Assembly (NCBI GenBank): GCA_019358855.1
Contig: JAHHII010000012.1
Location: 1 to 64,000, forward strand
Reading direction: 5' to 3'
Length of the DNA stretch: 64,000 bases
Source: Timaviella obliquedivisa GSE-PSE-MK23-08B
GTDB taxonomy: Bacteria > Cyanobacteriota > Cyanobacteriia > Elainellales > Elainellaceae
Position 1 is the first letter of the stretch, and each line of letters begins with the position of its first letter. The notes under the pieces are model-generated. The model was not told the origin of the DNA. It saw only the letters and a list, made by a program, of their open reading frames with translations, and made no database searches. Of the stretch, positions 44,555 to 52,493 are shown one piece after another. The translations under genes and the position numbers were made by a program.

Positions 44555-44605
44555 ACAATGCAGTGGATAGGTTTCTAGCTATAGATTAAACAAGTGGCAA
44601 AAAAA

Positions 44606-44640
44606 GGAGGGATTGAGCACTGCTCGATCCCTCCCTTTTC
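44606..44640. terminator. Bidirectional terminator between the RTX gene and petG
   Basis: GGAGGGATTGAGCA pairs with TGCTCGATCCCTCC (one G-U). CTTTTCTTT follows on the plus strand and a run of seven T on the minus strand, so it can serve both convergent genes. Confidence 0.9.
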
Positions 44641-44678
44641 TTTCTAATAATGACTCATTCTAATAACGACCAATCCTC

Positions 44679-44792
44679 TTAAGAGTTAAGTTGATTACCA
44701 CGCTTGTATTGGAAATAGGCAGCCACAAACAAGCCTGCCAACGTTACTGGAATCAAACCTAAGACAATGCCCACTAGCAATGGTTCTACCAC
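44679..44792 (-). CDS. petG: Cytochrome b6f complex subunit V, PetG
   Basis: This 37-residue, single-helix thylakoid protein is a stabilising subunit of the cytochrome b6f complex. The product begins [19 protein letters not shown] after the initiator and ends '[14 protein letters not shown]', the PetG pattern. The start codon is GTG at 44792, preceded by AAGGAGAG at the right distance. The gene was below ordinary length cut-offs. Compared with the PetG consensus that I recall, '[19 protein letters not shown]' fits throughout. Confidence 0.95.
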   Translation of the reverse strand: MVEPLLVGIVLGLIPVTLAGLFVAAYFQYKRGNQLNS

Positions 44793-45084
44793 GACTGATC
44801 TCTCCTTGATTTAAGGTCAAACATTTTAGCAAGTTTTTAGAGTTTACCTTGCCGCTATGCTCCTATCATCTCTTATTGCGATCGAATTTGGAATACCTTC
44901 TTACTCCAATTGAGGCAGAGAAGCAAGCGCAATCGAAAAACTTGTAAAAGATCAACCTAAATTGTTGCCTAAGTTGCTGAAAAAGAATAAATTATGCTGA
45001 GTTTTGATAATAAATAGGTTACATTTCTCATATAGTGTTGCCTGCCACAGTGCCTCCTTTATAACTTTGCATACTCAAGAACTG

Positions 45085-45459
45085 TTGAATAAACCCCTTA
45101 CTCACACCAGCACAGATCTCCAAAAAGCTGCGATAACGACATTGGCAGTGCTACTAGTGGTGTTGATCTCCGTGTTCGGTGTTTACCAGTTTCGGCGCGC
45201 CGATCCCTATATTCAAAGCGTCTTGTCCTTGTCGGGCGACCCGGTGCAAGGACAGGTTATTTTTCAGCTTAATTGTGCCGTCTGTCATGGCATAGAGGGT
45301 CAAGGGTTAGTGGGCCCTAATCTTTACCATGTTGCCTCTCGCAAGTCGCAGGTAGGACTCATTGAACAGGTTATTAGCGGTAAAACACCTCCCATGCCGC
45401 AGTTTCAGCCTAGCCCCGAAACCATGGCAGATCTGCTGAAATACCTGGAGAACCTATAG
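45085..45459 (+). CDS. cytM: Membrane-anchored monohaem cytochrome c, CytM-like
   Basis: The product has one N-terminal membrane helix ('ITTLAVLLVVLISVFGVYQF', about 17-36), then a class I cytochrome c domain with CAVCH (Cys64, Cys67, His68) and a Met ligand in 'TPPMPQF'. The motif 'DPVQGQVIFQLNCAVCHG' is that of cyanobacterial cytochrome cM, an electron carrier linked to respiration or stress. There is no ATG in frame. I list the TTG at 45085 (124 residues); TTG at 45067 or 45004 are alternatives. The start is therefore uncertain while the domain is clear. Confidence 0.82.
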   Translation: MNKPLTHTSTDLQKAAITTLAVLLVVLISVFGVYQFRRADPYIQSVLSLSGDPVQGQVIFQLNCAVCHGIEGQGLVGPNLYHVASRKSQVGLIEQVISGKTPPMPQFQPSPETMADLLKYLENL

Positions 45460-45579
45460 CAGCCATAAAAAACCGACTTTGCCCCAAGATGGAGGAAAGT
45501 CGGCAAAGGTGCTCTTCAAACTGAACTGAATCCAGAGGAATAGATTCAAGTGATGGCTCACTCTAACTCAGCCAAGTTC

Positions 45580-45612
45580 AGAAATCGGGGAGAAATCGGG
45601 GAGAAATCGGGG
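45580..45612 (+). repeat. Three perfect tandem copies of an 11-bp unit
   Basis: AGAAATCGGGG is repeated three times without change in the gap between the CytM-like gene and the response regulator. The 285-base gap holds no gene. Confidence 0.95.
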
Positions 45613-45641
45613 AGTGACTGATTCGCGTATGTTGGGGAAAT

Positions 45642-45666
45642 GGGCGCTGAGCAGATTCATGCTTTC
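45642..45666 (+). repeat. Possible truncated copy C of the dispersed repeat
   Basis: This stretch ends GCAGATTCATGCTTTC and resembles only the 3' end of copies A (17.8 kb) and B (23.4 kb), over about 25 bases. Confidence 0.5.
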
Positions 45667-45744
45667 GTTCAGCAATTCTGCAATTCGATTCCATAAAGGT
45701 TTCAATTTCAGGATGAGTTGCATTTTGGGTAATTTTGGACAACC

Positions 45745-46419
45745 CTATAGGTATTCCTTCAAGCGATATCCCAATCCATGCACTGTCTCAACAAAATCTT
45801 CTGGAGAACCTGCTGCTTTCAGTTTGTTGCGTAAACTTTTAATGTGGGTCTTAACTGTTTCTTCCGTTGGTTGGCTTTCCACCGACCAAATGCGCTCAAT
45901 CATCCCAGCACGACTTAATACCCGACGACCATTAGACACTAATAACTCTAATAGAGCGTATTCTTTGGGTGTAAGCTGAAGCCCAACTTCGTCATAGGTC
46001 ACTTCGTAAGTACTAGAGTTAAGTCGTAGCTTGCCCCAGGCTAGGCTAGTTGTCATGCTTTGACCCCGGCGCAGTAGCGCACGAATTCTTGCCATTAATT
46101 CCTGTAAATCAAACGGCTTCACGACATAATCATCGGCTCCGGCATCTAGTCCGTTAATCTTATCGGTTACGGTATCTCGGGCAGTCAGCATCAGAACGGG
46201 CAGGGTAAAGTTCCGATCGCGCAATCGCCGACAAAAGCCAATTCCGTCTAACTTTGGCAATGTCACATCTAGCACGACCAGGTTGTATTGCCCCACTTCA
46301 ATGCAACTCCAAGCTGCCTCACCATCACCTACGACATCAACGGTATACTGGCGATCGCTCAGTGCCTCGTTCAATACCTCTGCTAGGTACAAATCATCTT
46401 CAACCACTAAAATCCGCAT
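45745..46419 (-). CDS. OmpR/PhoB-family response regulator
   Basis: This 224-residue protein has a receiver domain with the phospho-acceptor Asp51 in 'LVVLDVTLP', the acidic pair 'VEDD' at 6-9, and Lys near 102 ('VVKPFDLQE'), followed by a winged-helix DNA-binding domain ('LTPKEYALLELLVSNGRRVLSR', 'EETVKTHIKSLRNKL'). AGGAGA lies 10 bases before the ATG. It is divergent from the histidine kinase gene with only 15 bases between start codons, so they are almost certainly a pair. Confidence 0.93.
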   Translation of the reverse strand: MRILVVEDDLYLAEVLNEALSDRQYTVDVVGDGEAAWSCIEVGQYNLVVLDVTLPKLDGIGFCRRLRDRNFTLPVLMLTARDTVTDKINGLDAGADDYVVKPFDLQELMARIRALLRRGQSMTTSLAWGKLRLNSSTYEVTYDEVGLQLTPKEYALLELLVSNGRRVLSRAGMIERIWSVESQPTEETVKTHIKSLRNKLKAAGSPEDFVETVHGLGYRLKEYL

Positions 46420-46434
46420 GGTCTACAATCTCCT

Positions 46435-47838
46435 ATGAAGCGATCGCCTGAAAAAAAATGGCTCATTTTGGGGCTGGGGGTTATAGCTTTAGTGATGGGC
46501 TGGATTAGTTGGATGGCATATCAAAGTTCAGAGCGCTTGCTTGAGAGTACTAACAAATCACAGCAAACCCATGAAATTATCAAGAACCTAATTAATGTTT
46601 ATGCCACCATGTCGATCGCCGAATCGGGGCGGCGAGGCTATGTATTTTTAGGCGATCAGAAGGAGCTATATCGCTATCAAGCCGCAATTCGAGAACTTGA
46701 TCCAGGGATGGAAACATTGCAAAAGAGTTTGAGCGATCGCTTAGAACAATTAAAACGATTAGAAGCGCTGGAGATACTTCTTAATCAAAGAATAAGCTTG
46801 CTTCAGCAATCTATTCAACTTTACCAAACCGAAGCCAAAGTCACGCCTCGACAAGTTCAGATAACAGAGCAAAGTATTAAGCTCCGAGACAAGATTCAGT
46901 TAGTGATTGCAGCAATGCAGCAAACTGAAGAACTTTCGTTAGAGCAATGGGTAGACCAATCTCGAACGAGGATTAGGCAGGAACTAGGGGTTAGCCTTTT
47001 GGTAATTTCTTCTAGTTTTGGAATATTGGCGATCGCCTCTTTTTTACTCTATCACCAGTTTGTTAAACGACAGCAAGCCGAGGCACTTCAAGCAAAATTA
47101 ATGGGTGAGAAGGAAGTGAGCGAAGCCAAACTAAAATTCTTTTCAATGGTTTCCCACGAGTTTAGAACCCCGTTAAGCGTTGTCCTAGCCTCATCACAAT
47201 TACTGACTCAAGGCAGCCAAACTTGGTCAGAAGAGCGAAAGTACAAAACCCTTTATCGCATTCAATCTTCTGCCAAATTAATGACTCGGTTACTTACTGA
47301 TATTTTAGCTTTGACAAGAGCTGAAGCAGGCAAGCTAGAGTGTCATCCCGAAGATTTAGATTTAGAAGCTTTTTGCCTTAACCTTGTGGAAGAAAAACAA
47401 CTGAGTTCAACACGTTCTTCCATTCATTTTTTTAGCTCAGGACAAACCCATCCGGTGCGTCTTGATGCAAACTTGCTGTATTCAATTCTGAACAATTTGT
47501 TAGAGAATGCAATAAAATATTCACCCCCCAATCAGCCCGTCTTGTTAAGTTCAACTCTTGAGCCAGAAACGGTTGTCTTTAAAGTGCAAGACCATGGAAT
47601 TGGCATTGCATTGGAAGAACAACAGAAAATTTATGAGTTGTTTTATCGGGGACAAAATTCTGGAGCGATCGCTGGAACGGGTTTAGGCTTGGCAGTGGTC
47701 AAGAAATGTGTAGAACTTCACCACGGCAAGATTTTCGTTACTAGTGAATTGGGTCAAGGCACAACATTTACAGTTCAAATTCCACTGACGGTTGCCGATC
47801 TACAGGTTAATCTGGGAAGAAACCAAGCGCTTCTATGA
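46435..47838 (+). CDS. Sensor histidine kinase with CHASE3-like sensor domain
   Basis: This 467-residue membrane kinase has a first helix (about 9-27), a periplasmic CHASE3-like helical domain (about 30-180, 'YATMSIAESGRRGYVFLGDQ'), a second helix (about 185-205), the H-box 'FSMVSHEFRTPLS' with His near 240, N-box 'LLENAIKYSPPNQP', G1 'DHGIGI' and G2 'GTGLGLAV'. All catalytic boxes are intact. Its last four bases (ATGA) overlap the start of the next gene. No ribosome site is visible in the 15-base gap. Confidence 0.92.
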   Translation: MKRSPEKKWLILGLGVIALVMGWISWMAYQSSERLLESTNKSQQTHEIIKNLINVYATMSIAESGRRGYVFLGDQKELYRYQAAIRELDPGMETLQKSLSDRLEQLKRLEALEILLNQRISLLQQSIQLYQTEAKVTPRQVQITEQSIKLRDKIQLVIAAMQQTEELSLEQWVDQSRTRIRQELGVSLLVISSSFGILAIASFLLYHQFVKRQQAEALQAKLMGEKEVSEAKLKFFSMVSHEFRTPLSVVLASSQLLTQGSQTWSEERKYKTLYRIQSSAKLMTRLLTDILALTRAEAGKLECHPEDLDLEAFCLNLVEEKQLSSTRSSIHFFSSGQTHPVRLDANLLYSILNNLLENAIKYSPPNQPVLLSSTLEPETVVFKVQDHGIGIALEEQQKIYELFYRGQNSGAIAGTGLGLAVVKKCVELHHGKIFVTSELGQGTTFTVQIPLTVADLQVNLGRNQALL

Positions 47839-48107
47839 ATAAGAAATCTGCCATCATTCTATCCCTGATACTGCTTGTAACTCCCTGGATGTTAGTTGGG
47901 ATGGCTTCAAAAGTTGCTTCAGAACAGGGTTGTAGGCTCAATGAAGCCCAAGCCTATCCCTGCAACGTGGCTGGACATGATGTTGGTGAGGCGCTTTACA
48001 CCATGAGTATGATGGGATGGCTAGGGGTGATGACGTTTGTGCCCAGCTTTGCAGGATTAGTCATTGCCTTATCTATGAAAGATCAATCTAGAGATAACGT
48101 CCGTTAG
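47835..48107 (+). CDS. Small membrane protein coupled to the histidine kinase
   Basis: I do not recognise a family. The 90-residue product has two hydrophobic segments ('AIILSLILLVTPWMLVGMA', about 6-24; 'GWLGVMTFVPSFAGLVIAL', about 61-79). Between them lies 'EQGCRLNEAQAYPCNVAGHDVGEALYTM' with two Cys and a His, outside the membrane by the simplest topology. ATG overlaps the kinase stop (ATGA), so expression is probably linked to the kinase. A sensor accessory is possible but unproven. Confidence 0.7.
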   Translation: MNKKSAIILSLILLVTPWMLVGMASKVASEQGCRLNEAQAYPCNVAGHDVGEALYTMSMMGWLGVMTFVPSFAGLVIALSMKDQSRDNVR

Positions 48108-48119
48108 CTTAGTTAGCCT

Positions 48120-48980
48120 ATGCCATCATTTATCGCTGATGCCATTTCTGCCCTCTCCTCTGCTTACAGCGGCTGGATCTTTTGGAATCTTTTCCTGGCA
48201 TTTATTCCCCTCGTTCTTAGCTTTTTACTATTTCGGCGCAAAAATGTGTCAAAGTCCTGGTTGGGATGGTTCAGCGGCATTGCTGTAATCATTGGGCTAA
48301 TTGGTTTTTTGCCTAAGCTGCCTCGTGTTCTGGGTAAAGCGATAGGGTTATTGCAAAGTGCTATCAATGGAGACAGTTCGGCTCTTATGGGCGTGCTTTG
48401 GTTAATCGCGATCGCCCTCATTGCTCTGGTCTTGAGCCTGATTCTTTTCAAACGAAAGCAAAATCTCCGATCGCTAGGCTGGTGGCTAGGATTAGCGGTA
48501 TTTATTGCATTTCTTCCCAATGCTCCCTATCTCCTGACCGACATCATTCATTTAATTCGCGCAACTAGCTCGGGTCAAATTTCGCCTTGGGCGATTGCCC
48601 TAGTCGTCATTCCAATTCATGTCGCTGCAATTTTACTAGGTATGGAGGCTTACGTCATTTCCCTCATGAACCAGGGCTATTACCTCAAACATCACGGAGC
48701 CAAGCAATACATTTTTTTGGGGGAAATCATTGTTCATGCCCTCTGCGCTGTTGGGGTTTACCTGGGGCGATTTGCTCGCTTAAACAGTTGGCAGTTGGTC
48801 ACCGACCCCAGCAATGTTCTACTGACTGCCTTTGACACGTTAACGGCAAAGCGTCCAGCAGTGGTCATGGTTGTGACGTTTATGGGGCTAACAGTTCTCT
48901 ACTGGCTCATGAAACAACTAACCATCGGCATCAGGCTGCGGTGGCAGACGGCACAAAGGGGAGATGACGGCTTAGATTAA
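48120..48980 (+). CDS. DUF1361 membrane protein
   Basis: This 286-residue protein has about seven to eight hydrophobic segments. The C-terminal half matches DUF1361 with its hallmark 'FLPNAPYLLTDIIHL' (about 137-151) and 'EIIVHALCAVGVYLGRFARLNSW'. The N-terminal 90 residues duplicate the 'LVLSxxLFxRK' pattern of the DUF1361 start ('LVLSFLLFRRKN' then 'LVLSLILFKRKQ'), which suggests an internal partial duplication. The gene starts 12 bases after the small membrane protein. Family function is unknown. It ends tail-to-tail with dusB in a 4-base overlap. Confidence 0.85.
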   Translation: MPSFIADAISALSSAYSGWIFWNLFLAFIPLVLSFLLFRRKNVSKSWLGWFSGIAVIIGLIGFLPKLPRVLGKAIGLLQSAINGDSSALMGVLWLIAIALIALVLSLILFKRKQNLRSLGWWLGLAVFIAFLPNAPYLLTDIIHLIRATSSGQISPWAIALVVIPIHVAAILLGMEAYVISLMNQGYYLKHHGAKQYIFLGEIIVHALCAVGVYLGRFARLNSWQLVTDPSNVLLTAFDTLTAKRPAVVMVVTFMGLTVLYWLMKQLTIGIRLRWQTAQRGDDGLD

Positions 48981-50065
48981 GAGGCATCCGCTGACTGAGG
49001 CATTAACTCTGGTGTGATGAAGAGAGCAAGAGGAGATTCCTGGTTCTTTTCAAGGTGATGGGCAAGACGCTCGATCGCCCGATCCATCAGCGCTAACCCT
49101 TGTTCTAGCGTTTCTACTACTGCCAGTTGTCCCCGCAGATCCGAGGCACCCATGAAGCCTTTGGCATACCAAGTCATGTGTTTCCGGGCTTGACGAATGC
49201 CGCGATCGCCCTTGTATGCCCACAGCATTTCCAAATGTTCCCTTGCACACTGAAGCCGTTCGATCGGTGTTGGCGGCAGGCGCAGTTCTCCAGTTTTCAG
49301 GAAGTGATCCACCTCACCCACTAAAAATGGATAGCCCAAAGTCCCCCGTGAACACATCACGCCATCTGCCTGAGTCTCCTCCAAGCATCGTACCGCCGCC
49401 TCCACTGAAAAAATATCACCATTGGCGATGACTGGAATAGATAGGACTTCCTTCACCCTAGCAATCCACTCCCACCGAGCCGTCCCATTGTAGCCCTGAG
49501 CGCGAGTGCGACCATGAAGCGTCAGCATTTGTGCCCCAGCATCTTGCATTCGTTGAGCAAACTCAACAGCGTTGATTTCCTGATCTGACCAGCCAATGCG
49601 AGTTTTAACCGTGACGGGCACATCCACCGCCTTAACGACCGATCGCACGATCGCTTCAGCCAGTTCTGGTTGCCGTAACAAAGAAGACCCGCCACCATTT
49701 TTAGTAATTTTATTGACTGGGCAGCCCATATTAATGTCTACGGTATCTGCGCCCTCATCCACAGCCCGCTGGGCTGCTTCTGCCAAAAAGTCGGGGCGAC
49801 AATCAAAAAGCTGAATGCTGATGGGGCGCTCGTGGGGGTCAATCTCCATGAGCTTAGGGAGTTCTTTAACATAGTGCAAGCCCGTGGCATTGACCATTTC
49901 GGTATACATCATAGAATCCGGTGCGTAGCGGCGCACTAGCCTTCTAAACACCAGGTCGGTCACTCCCGACAACGGCGACTGCAAAACGCGACTCTTGACC
50001 TCTATCTGCCCAATTTTGAGCGGGGTAGAAAGTCGGGCTTGAAGGCTAGGCGAAGGAGAAACCAT
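48977..50065 (-). CDS. dusB: tRNA-dihydrouridine synthase DusB
   Basis: This 362-residue flavoenzyme reduces uridine to dihydrouridine in tRNA. The catalytic Cys is in 'INMGCPVNKITKNGGGS' (about 110-126). 'LQSPLSGVTDLVFRRLVRRY', 'LHGRTRAQGY' and 'IPVIANGDIFS' are Dus/NifR3 signatures. The C-terminal helical domain ('IRQARKHMTWYAKGF') is complete. It is longer than bacterial DusB (about 320) by a Ser/Pro-rich N-terminus. Confidence 0.93.
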   Translation of the reverse strand: MVSPSPSLQARLSTPLKIGQIEVKSRVLQSPLSGVTDLVFRRLVRRYAPDSMMYTEMVNATGLHYVKELPKLMEIDPHERPISIQLFDCRPDFLAEAAQRAVDEGADTVDINMGCPVNKITKNGGGSSLLRQPELAEAIVRSVVKAVDVPVTVKTRIGWSDQEINAVEFAQRMQDAGAQMLTLHGRTRAQGYNGTARWEWIARVKEVLSIPVIANGDIFSVEAAVRCLEETQADGVMCSRGTLGYPFLVGEVDHFLKTGELRLPPTPIERLQCAREHLEMLWAYKGDRGIRQARKHMTWYAKGFMGASDLRGQLAVVETLEQGLALMDRAIERLAHHLEKNQESPLALFITPELMPQSADAS

Positions 50066-50147
50066 GAGCGTGTCAAGAATTCTAGAATGTTCTCATTGTA
50101 TCGTGGGGCTGAGTTAGGGAATGGCAGTCTAAAAGGAAGGAGCCTAA

Positions 50148-50300
50148 GAGGTTGTCTGAGAAGTCTAGGTTGCTATCCAATCCGCCCCCTAAATCCCCCA
50201 TTTTGGGGGACTTTGAAGAAGGAGTGGCTCGGAAGTCCTACCCCAAAATGGGGGGTTGGGGGGCGAGTGTAAGAATCTTTGATACTTCTCAGACATCCTC
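50148..50300. mobile_element. MITE-like element with ends matching the IS5 element at the left edge
   Basis: This 153-base palindromic element is flanked by TAA on both sides (50145-50147 and 50301-50303). The outer 17 bases are inverted repeats (left GAGGTTGTCTGAGAAGT, right complement GAGGATGTCTGAGAAGT; one difference). Inside, CCCCATTTTGGGG-type arms (about 50183-50210 and 50240-50265) are also complementary, so the whole can fold on itself. No coding capacity. Its tips match the IS5-family end at 104-121 in all but two positions, and both have the TAA duplication. Confidence 0.85.
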
Positions 50301-51274
50301 TAAGAAAGGGCGGCAGGGCGATCGCCTTCCTCTGCCAGTTGTGCCCATTCTCTTCGAGCCATTTGACAGTCAAACTGAATTTGAGCTTTGAGGTCATCTA
50401 AGGAGGCAAACTTTTGTTCAGGGCGAAGAAAGTTTTCTAGTTCAACCGTCAGCGTTTGCCCGTAAAGGTCGCCTGACCAGTTCAGCAAATGAACCTCAAC
50501 GGTTGGCTTAGGCGGTCCTTGCCCTGCAACTGTAGGACGATCGCCAATATTCATAACCCCTAAGCTCTCTACAGTCGAGGCTTTTACCCTCACTCGGTAA
50601 ACCCCTTTCTGCGGCAAAAATTTCTCTTCAGGAAGCTCCAGGTTGGCAGTCGGAAAGCCAATCGTTCTGCCCAGTTGCCGACCAGGTACCACTTTGCCAA
50701 CGAGGGTATAAGGTCTACCCAAAAGCTGGATGACTTGACGCGGTTTCCCCTGTTCGAGAGCATGGCGAATCGCCGAACTGCTAACGCGATCGCCCGCAGC
50801 CGTGTACAGCGGGGCAATACTGACCGTCACATTATATTGAGCCGCGATCGCCTTCAGATCATCCGTCGTTCCCGCTCGACATTTGCCAAACCGAAAGTTT
50901 TGCCCCACGCTAACCTGCCTGACCTGAAGTTGTTGCACCAAAATCTTTTCAACAAATTCTTGGGGTGTAAGGTTCGCAAGGGCCTCATCAAACGGTAGTA
51001 GTACCAGCTGCTCTATGCCCAAGCTTTCAAGATGCTGCACTTTTTCATCTAGCGGAGTGAGCAAAGTGCGGCATTGCCCCGTGAAAAATTCCTGGGGATG
51101 AGGACTAAAAGTGACAACGGTAGGAAATACCTTTTCTGAGCCAGGTCGTGAAAACTTACTATCTAACAAAATGGGCTGAATGACTTGTCGATGCCCTCGA
51201 TGGATGCCATCAAAGTTACCCAGGGCAACGAGTGTTGGTGTTTTTGCAATGGTGAGAGAAGAGATTATCCACAC
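50300..51274 (-). CDS. ribF: Bifunctional riboflavin kinase/FAD synthetase
   Basis: This 324-residue enzyme makes FMN and then FAD. The N-terminal nucleotidyltransferase domain has 'ALGNFDGIHRGHRQVI' with the H-x-G-H motif near 24-32; the C-terminal riboflavin kinase domain has 'GRTIGFPTANLELPEEKFLPQKGVY' near 213-237 with the PTAN motif. 'GVMNIGDRPT' follows. The stop codon TAG takes its last base from the tip of the MITE-like element and the first two from its TAA duplication. Before the insertion the sequence would also have read TAG, so the protein was not changed. Confidence 0.95.
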   Translation of the reverse strand: MWIISSLTIAKTPTLVALGNFDGIHRGHRQVIQPILLDSKFSRPGSEKVFPTVVTFSPHPQEFFTGQCRTLLTPLDEKVQHLESLGIEQLVLLPFDEALANLTPQEFVEKILVQQLQVRQVSVGQNFRFGKCRAGTTDDLKAIAAQYNVTVSIAPLYTAAGDRVSSSAIRHALEQGKPRQVIQLLGRPYTLVGKVVPGRQLGRTIGFPTANLELPEEKFLPQKGVYRVRVKASTVESLGVMNIGDRPTVAGQGPPKPTVEVHLLNWSGDLYGQTLTVELENFLRPEQKFASLDDLKAQIQFDCQMARREWAQLAEEGDRPAALS

Positions 51275-51321
51275 GCTTTACATTCTGACATAAAAGGAAC
51301 GTTTGGCTAACACCATTTCAC

Positions 51322-52248
51322 TTAACCGAACGTTGTCGTTAATACGTCAGGTGCTAAACCATCAGTTAATAATCTATCAGGTGCTAAACTATCAGTCGCC
51401 AGTACATCAACTTCCAATCCTTCCCACGCAATCAGGCTATTGGGATAGGCGCTCACCACATTATCTTTAATACGATCCATAAAGTCGTCGTCATGCAGCG
51501 GATCATGGTGAAAAATTACGAGCTTTTTGACATTGGCAGATTTTGCGAGCTTAACGGCTTCTTGCCAAGTGGAGTGACCCCAGCCGACTTTGCTAGTTCT
51601 TTGGCAGTGGTATTCTTCATCGGTGTAGGTGGAATCGTAGATCAACACATCAGCATCTTGTGCCAAACGAACGACGTTTTCATCACAGCGATCGGGATAA
51701 TGCTCGGTATCGGTCACGTATGCTGCTGCATGCCCCCGCCAGTTAACCCGATAGCCGATCGCCTCTCCAGGATGGTTAAGCAACGCACTTTCGACCAGTA
51801 CCTCCTCGCCGACCGTAACCGAGTCGCCAATGGCTAAGTCAAAAAATTTCAGGTCAGCCCCCATAATTTGCAGCGGCACCGGAAAATTAGGGTGAAGCAT
51901 TTGGTCGTTGAGGCGTTGCTCAATGGTGGAGCCGTTAGGGGCGATCGCCCCATAAATGCTGAAGTGATTGCCCTTGACGAATGCTGGAATAAAGAACGGA
52001 AAACCTTGAATGTGATCCCAATGGGAATGGGTGAAAAACAGGTGGGCTTCTACTGGAAGCTGTCGCATCAGGGATTGTCCTAACACTCGCAGTCCCGTTC
52101 CACCATCAAAAATCAAGCGGTTGCCCCCCACACACATTTCGACACAGGACGTATTGCCGCCATAGCGCACCGTACTGTGCCCCGGACAGGCAATACTGCC
52201 CCGGACTCCCCAAAAACGAACTGTGAATTGGTCTTCAACGTTAGACAT
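51322..52248 (-). CDS. MBL-fold metallo-hydrolase
   Basis: This 308-residue protein has the metal-binding motif H-x-H-x-D-H in 'FFTHSHWDHIQGFPFF' near 79-94, with further ligands in 'AAYVTDTEH' and 'IFHHDPLHDDD'. 'FWGVRGSIACPGHSTVRYGGNTSC' near 10-33 places it in a group near RNase Z and PhnP-type enzymes that is often found in cyanobacteria. The substrate is unknown. The last 30 residues have an odd repeat ('SLAPDRLLTDGLAPDVL') produced by a short direct repeat at about 51340-51400. The ATG at 52248 is chosen by family start. Confidence 0.85.
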   Translation of the reverse strand: MSNVEDQFTVRFWGVRGSIACPGHSTVRYGGNTSCVEMCVGGNRLIFDGGTGLRVLGQSLMRQLPVEAHLFFTHSHWDHIQGFPFFIPAFVKGNHFSIYGAIAPNGSTIEQRLNDQMLHPNFPVPLQIMGADLKFFDLAIGDSVTVGEEVLVESALLNHPGEAIGYRVNWRGHAAAYVTDTEHYPDRCDENVVRLAQDADVLIYDSTYTDEEYHCQRTSKVGWGHSTWQEAVKLAKSANVKKLVIFHHDPLHDDDFMDRIKDNVVSAYPNSLIAWEGLEVDVLATDSLAPDRLLTDGLAPDVLTTTFG

Positions 52249-52493
52249 GTGCAATTCTCGACAGTTTCCACAAAACCCAAACAAACTGAAATTAATGAAC
52301 TGAAAGCTCCTTAAATCTGAGCCTGATTTAACTCAGTGAAGAGATTTAACCTAAATTAGAGTTAGCCCAAATTAAACAAGCATTTTTCTAGGTATACAAC
52401 TTTCCTCTCAGATCGTTATCGATCTTTAACAAAAAGCTTGTACTTAACTATTCCCCTCATTTGAGGGCAAAGCCTCAAGGATAAGCAGGAACT

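Noticed and set aside
45460-45520. Terminator after the CytM-like gene
   Set aside because: CCGACTTT/AAAGTCGG can pair, but the loop is 15 bases and there is no T-run, so I did not list it.
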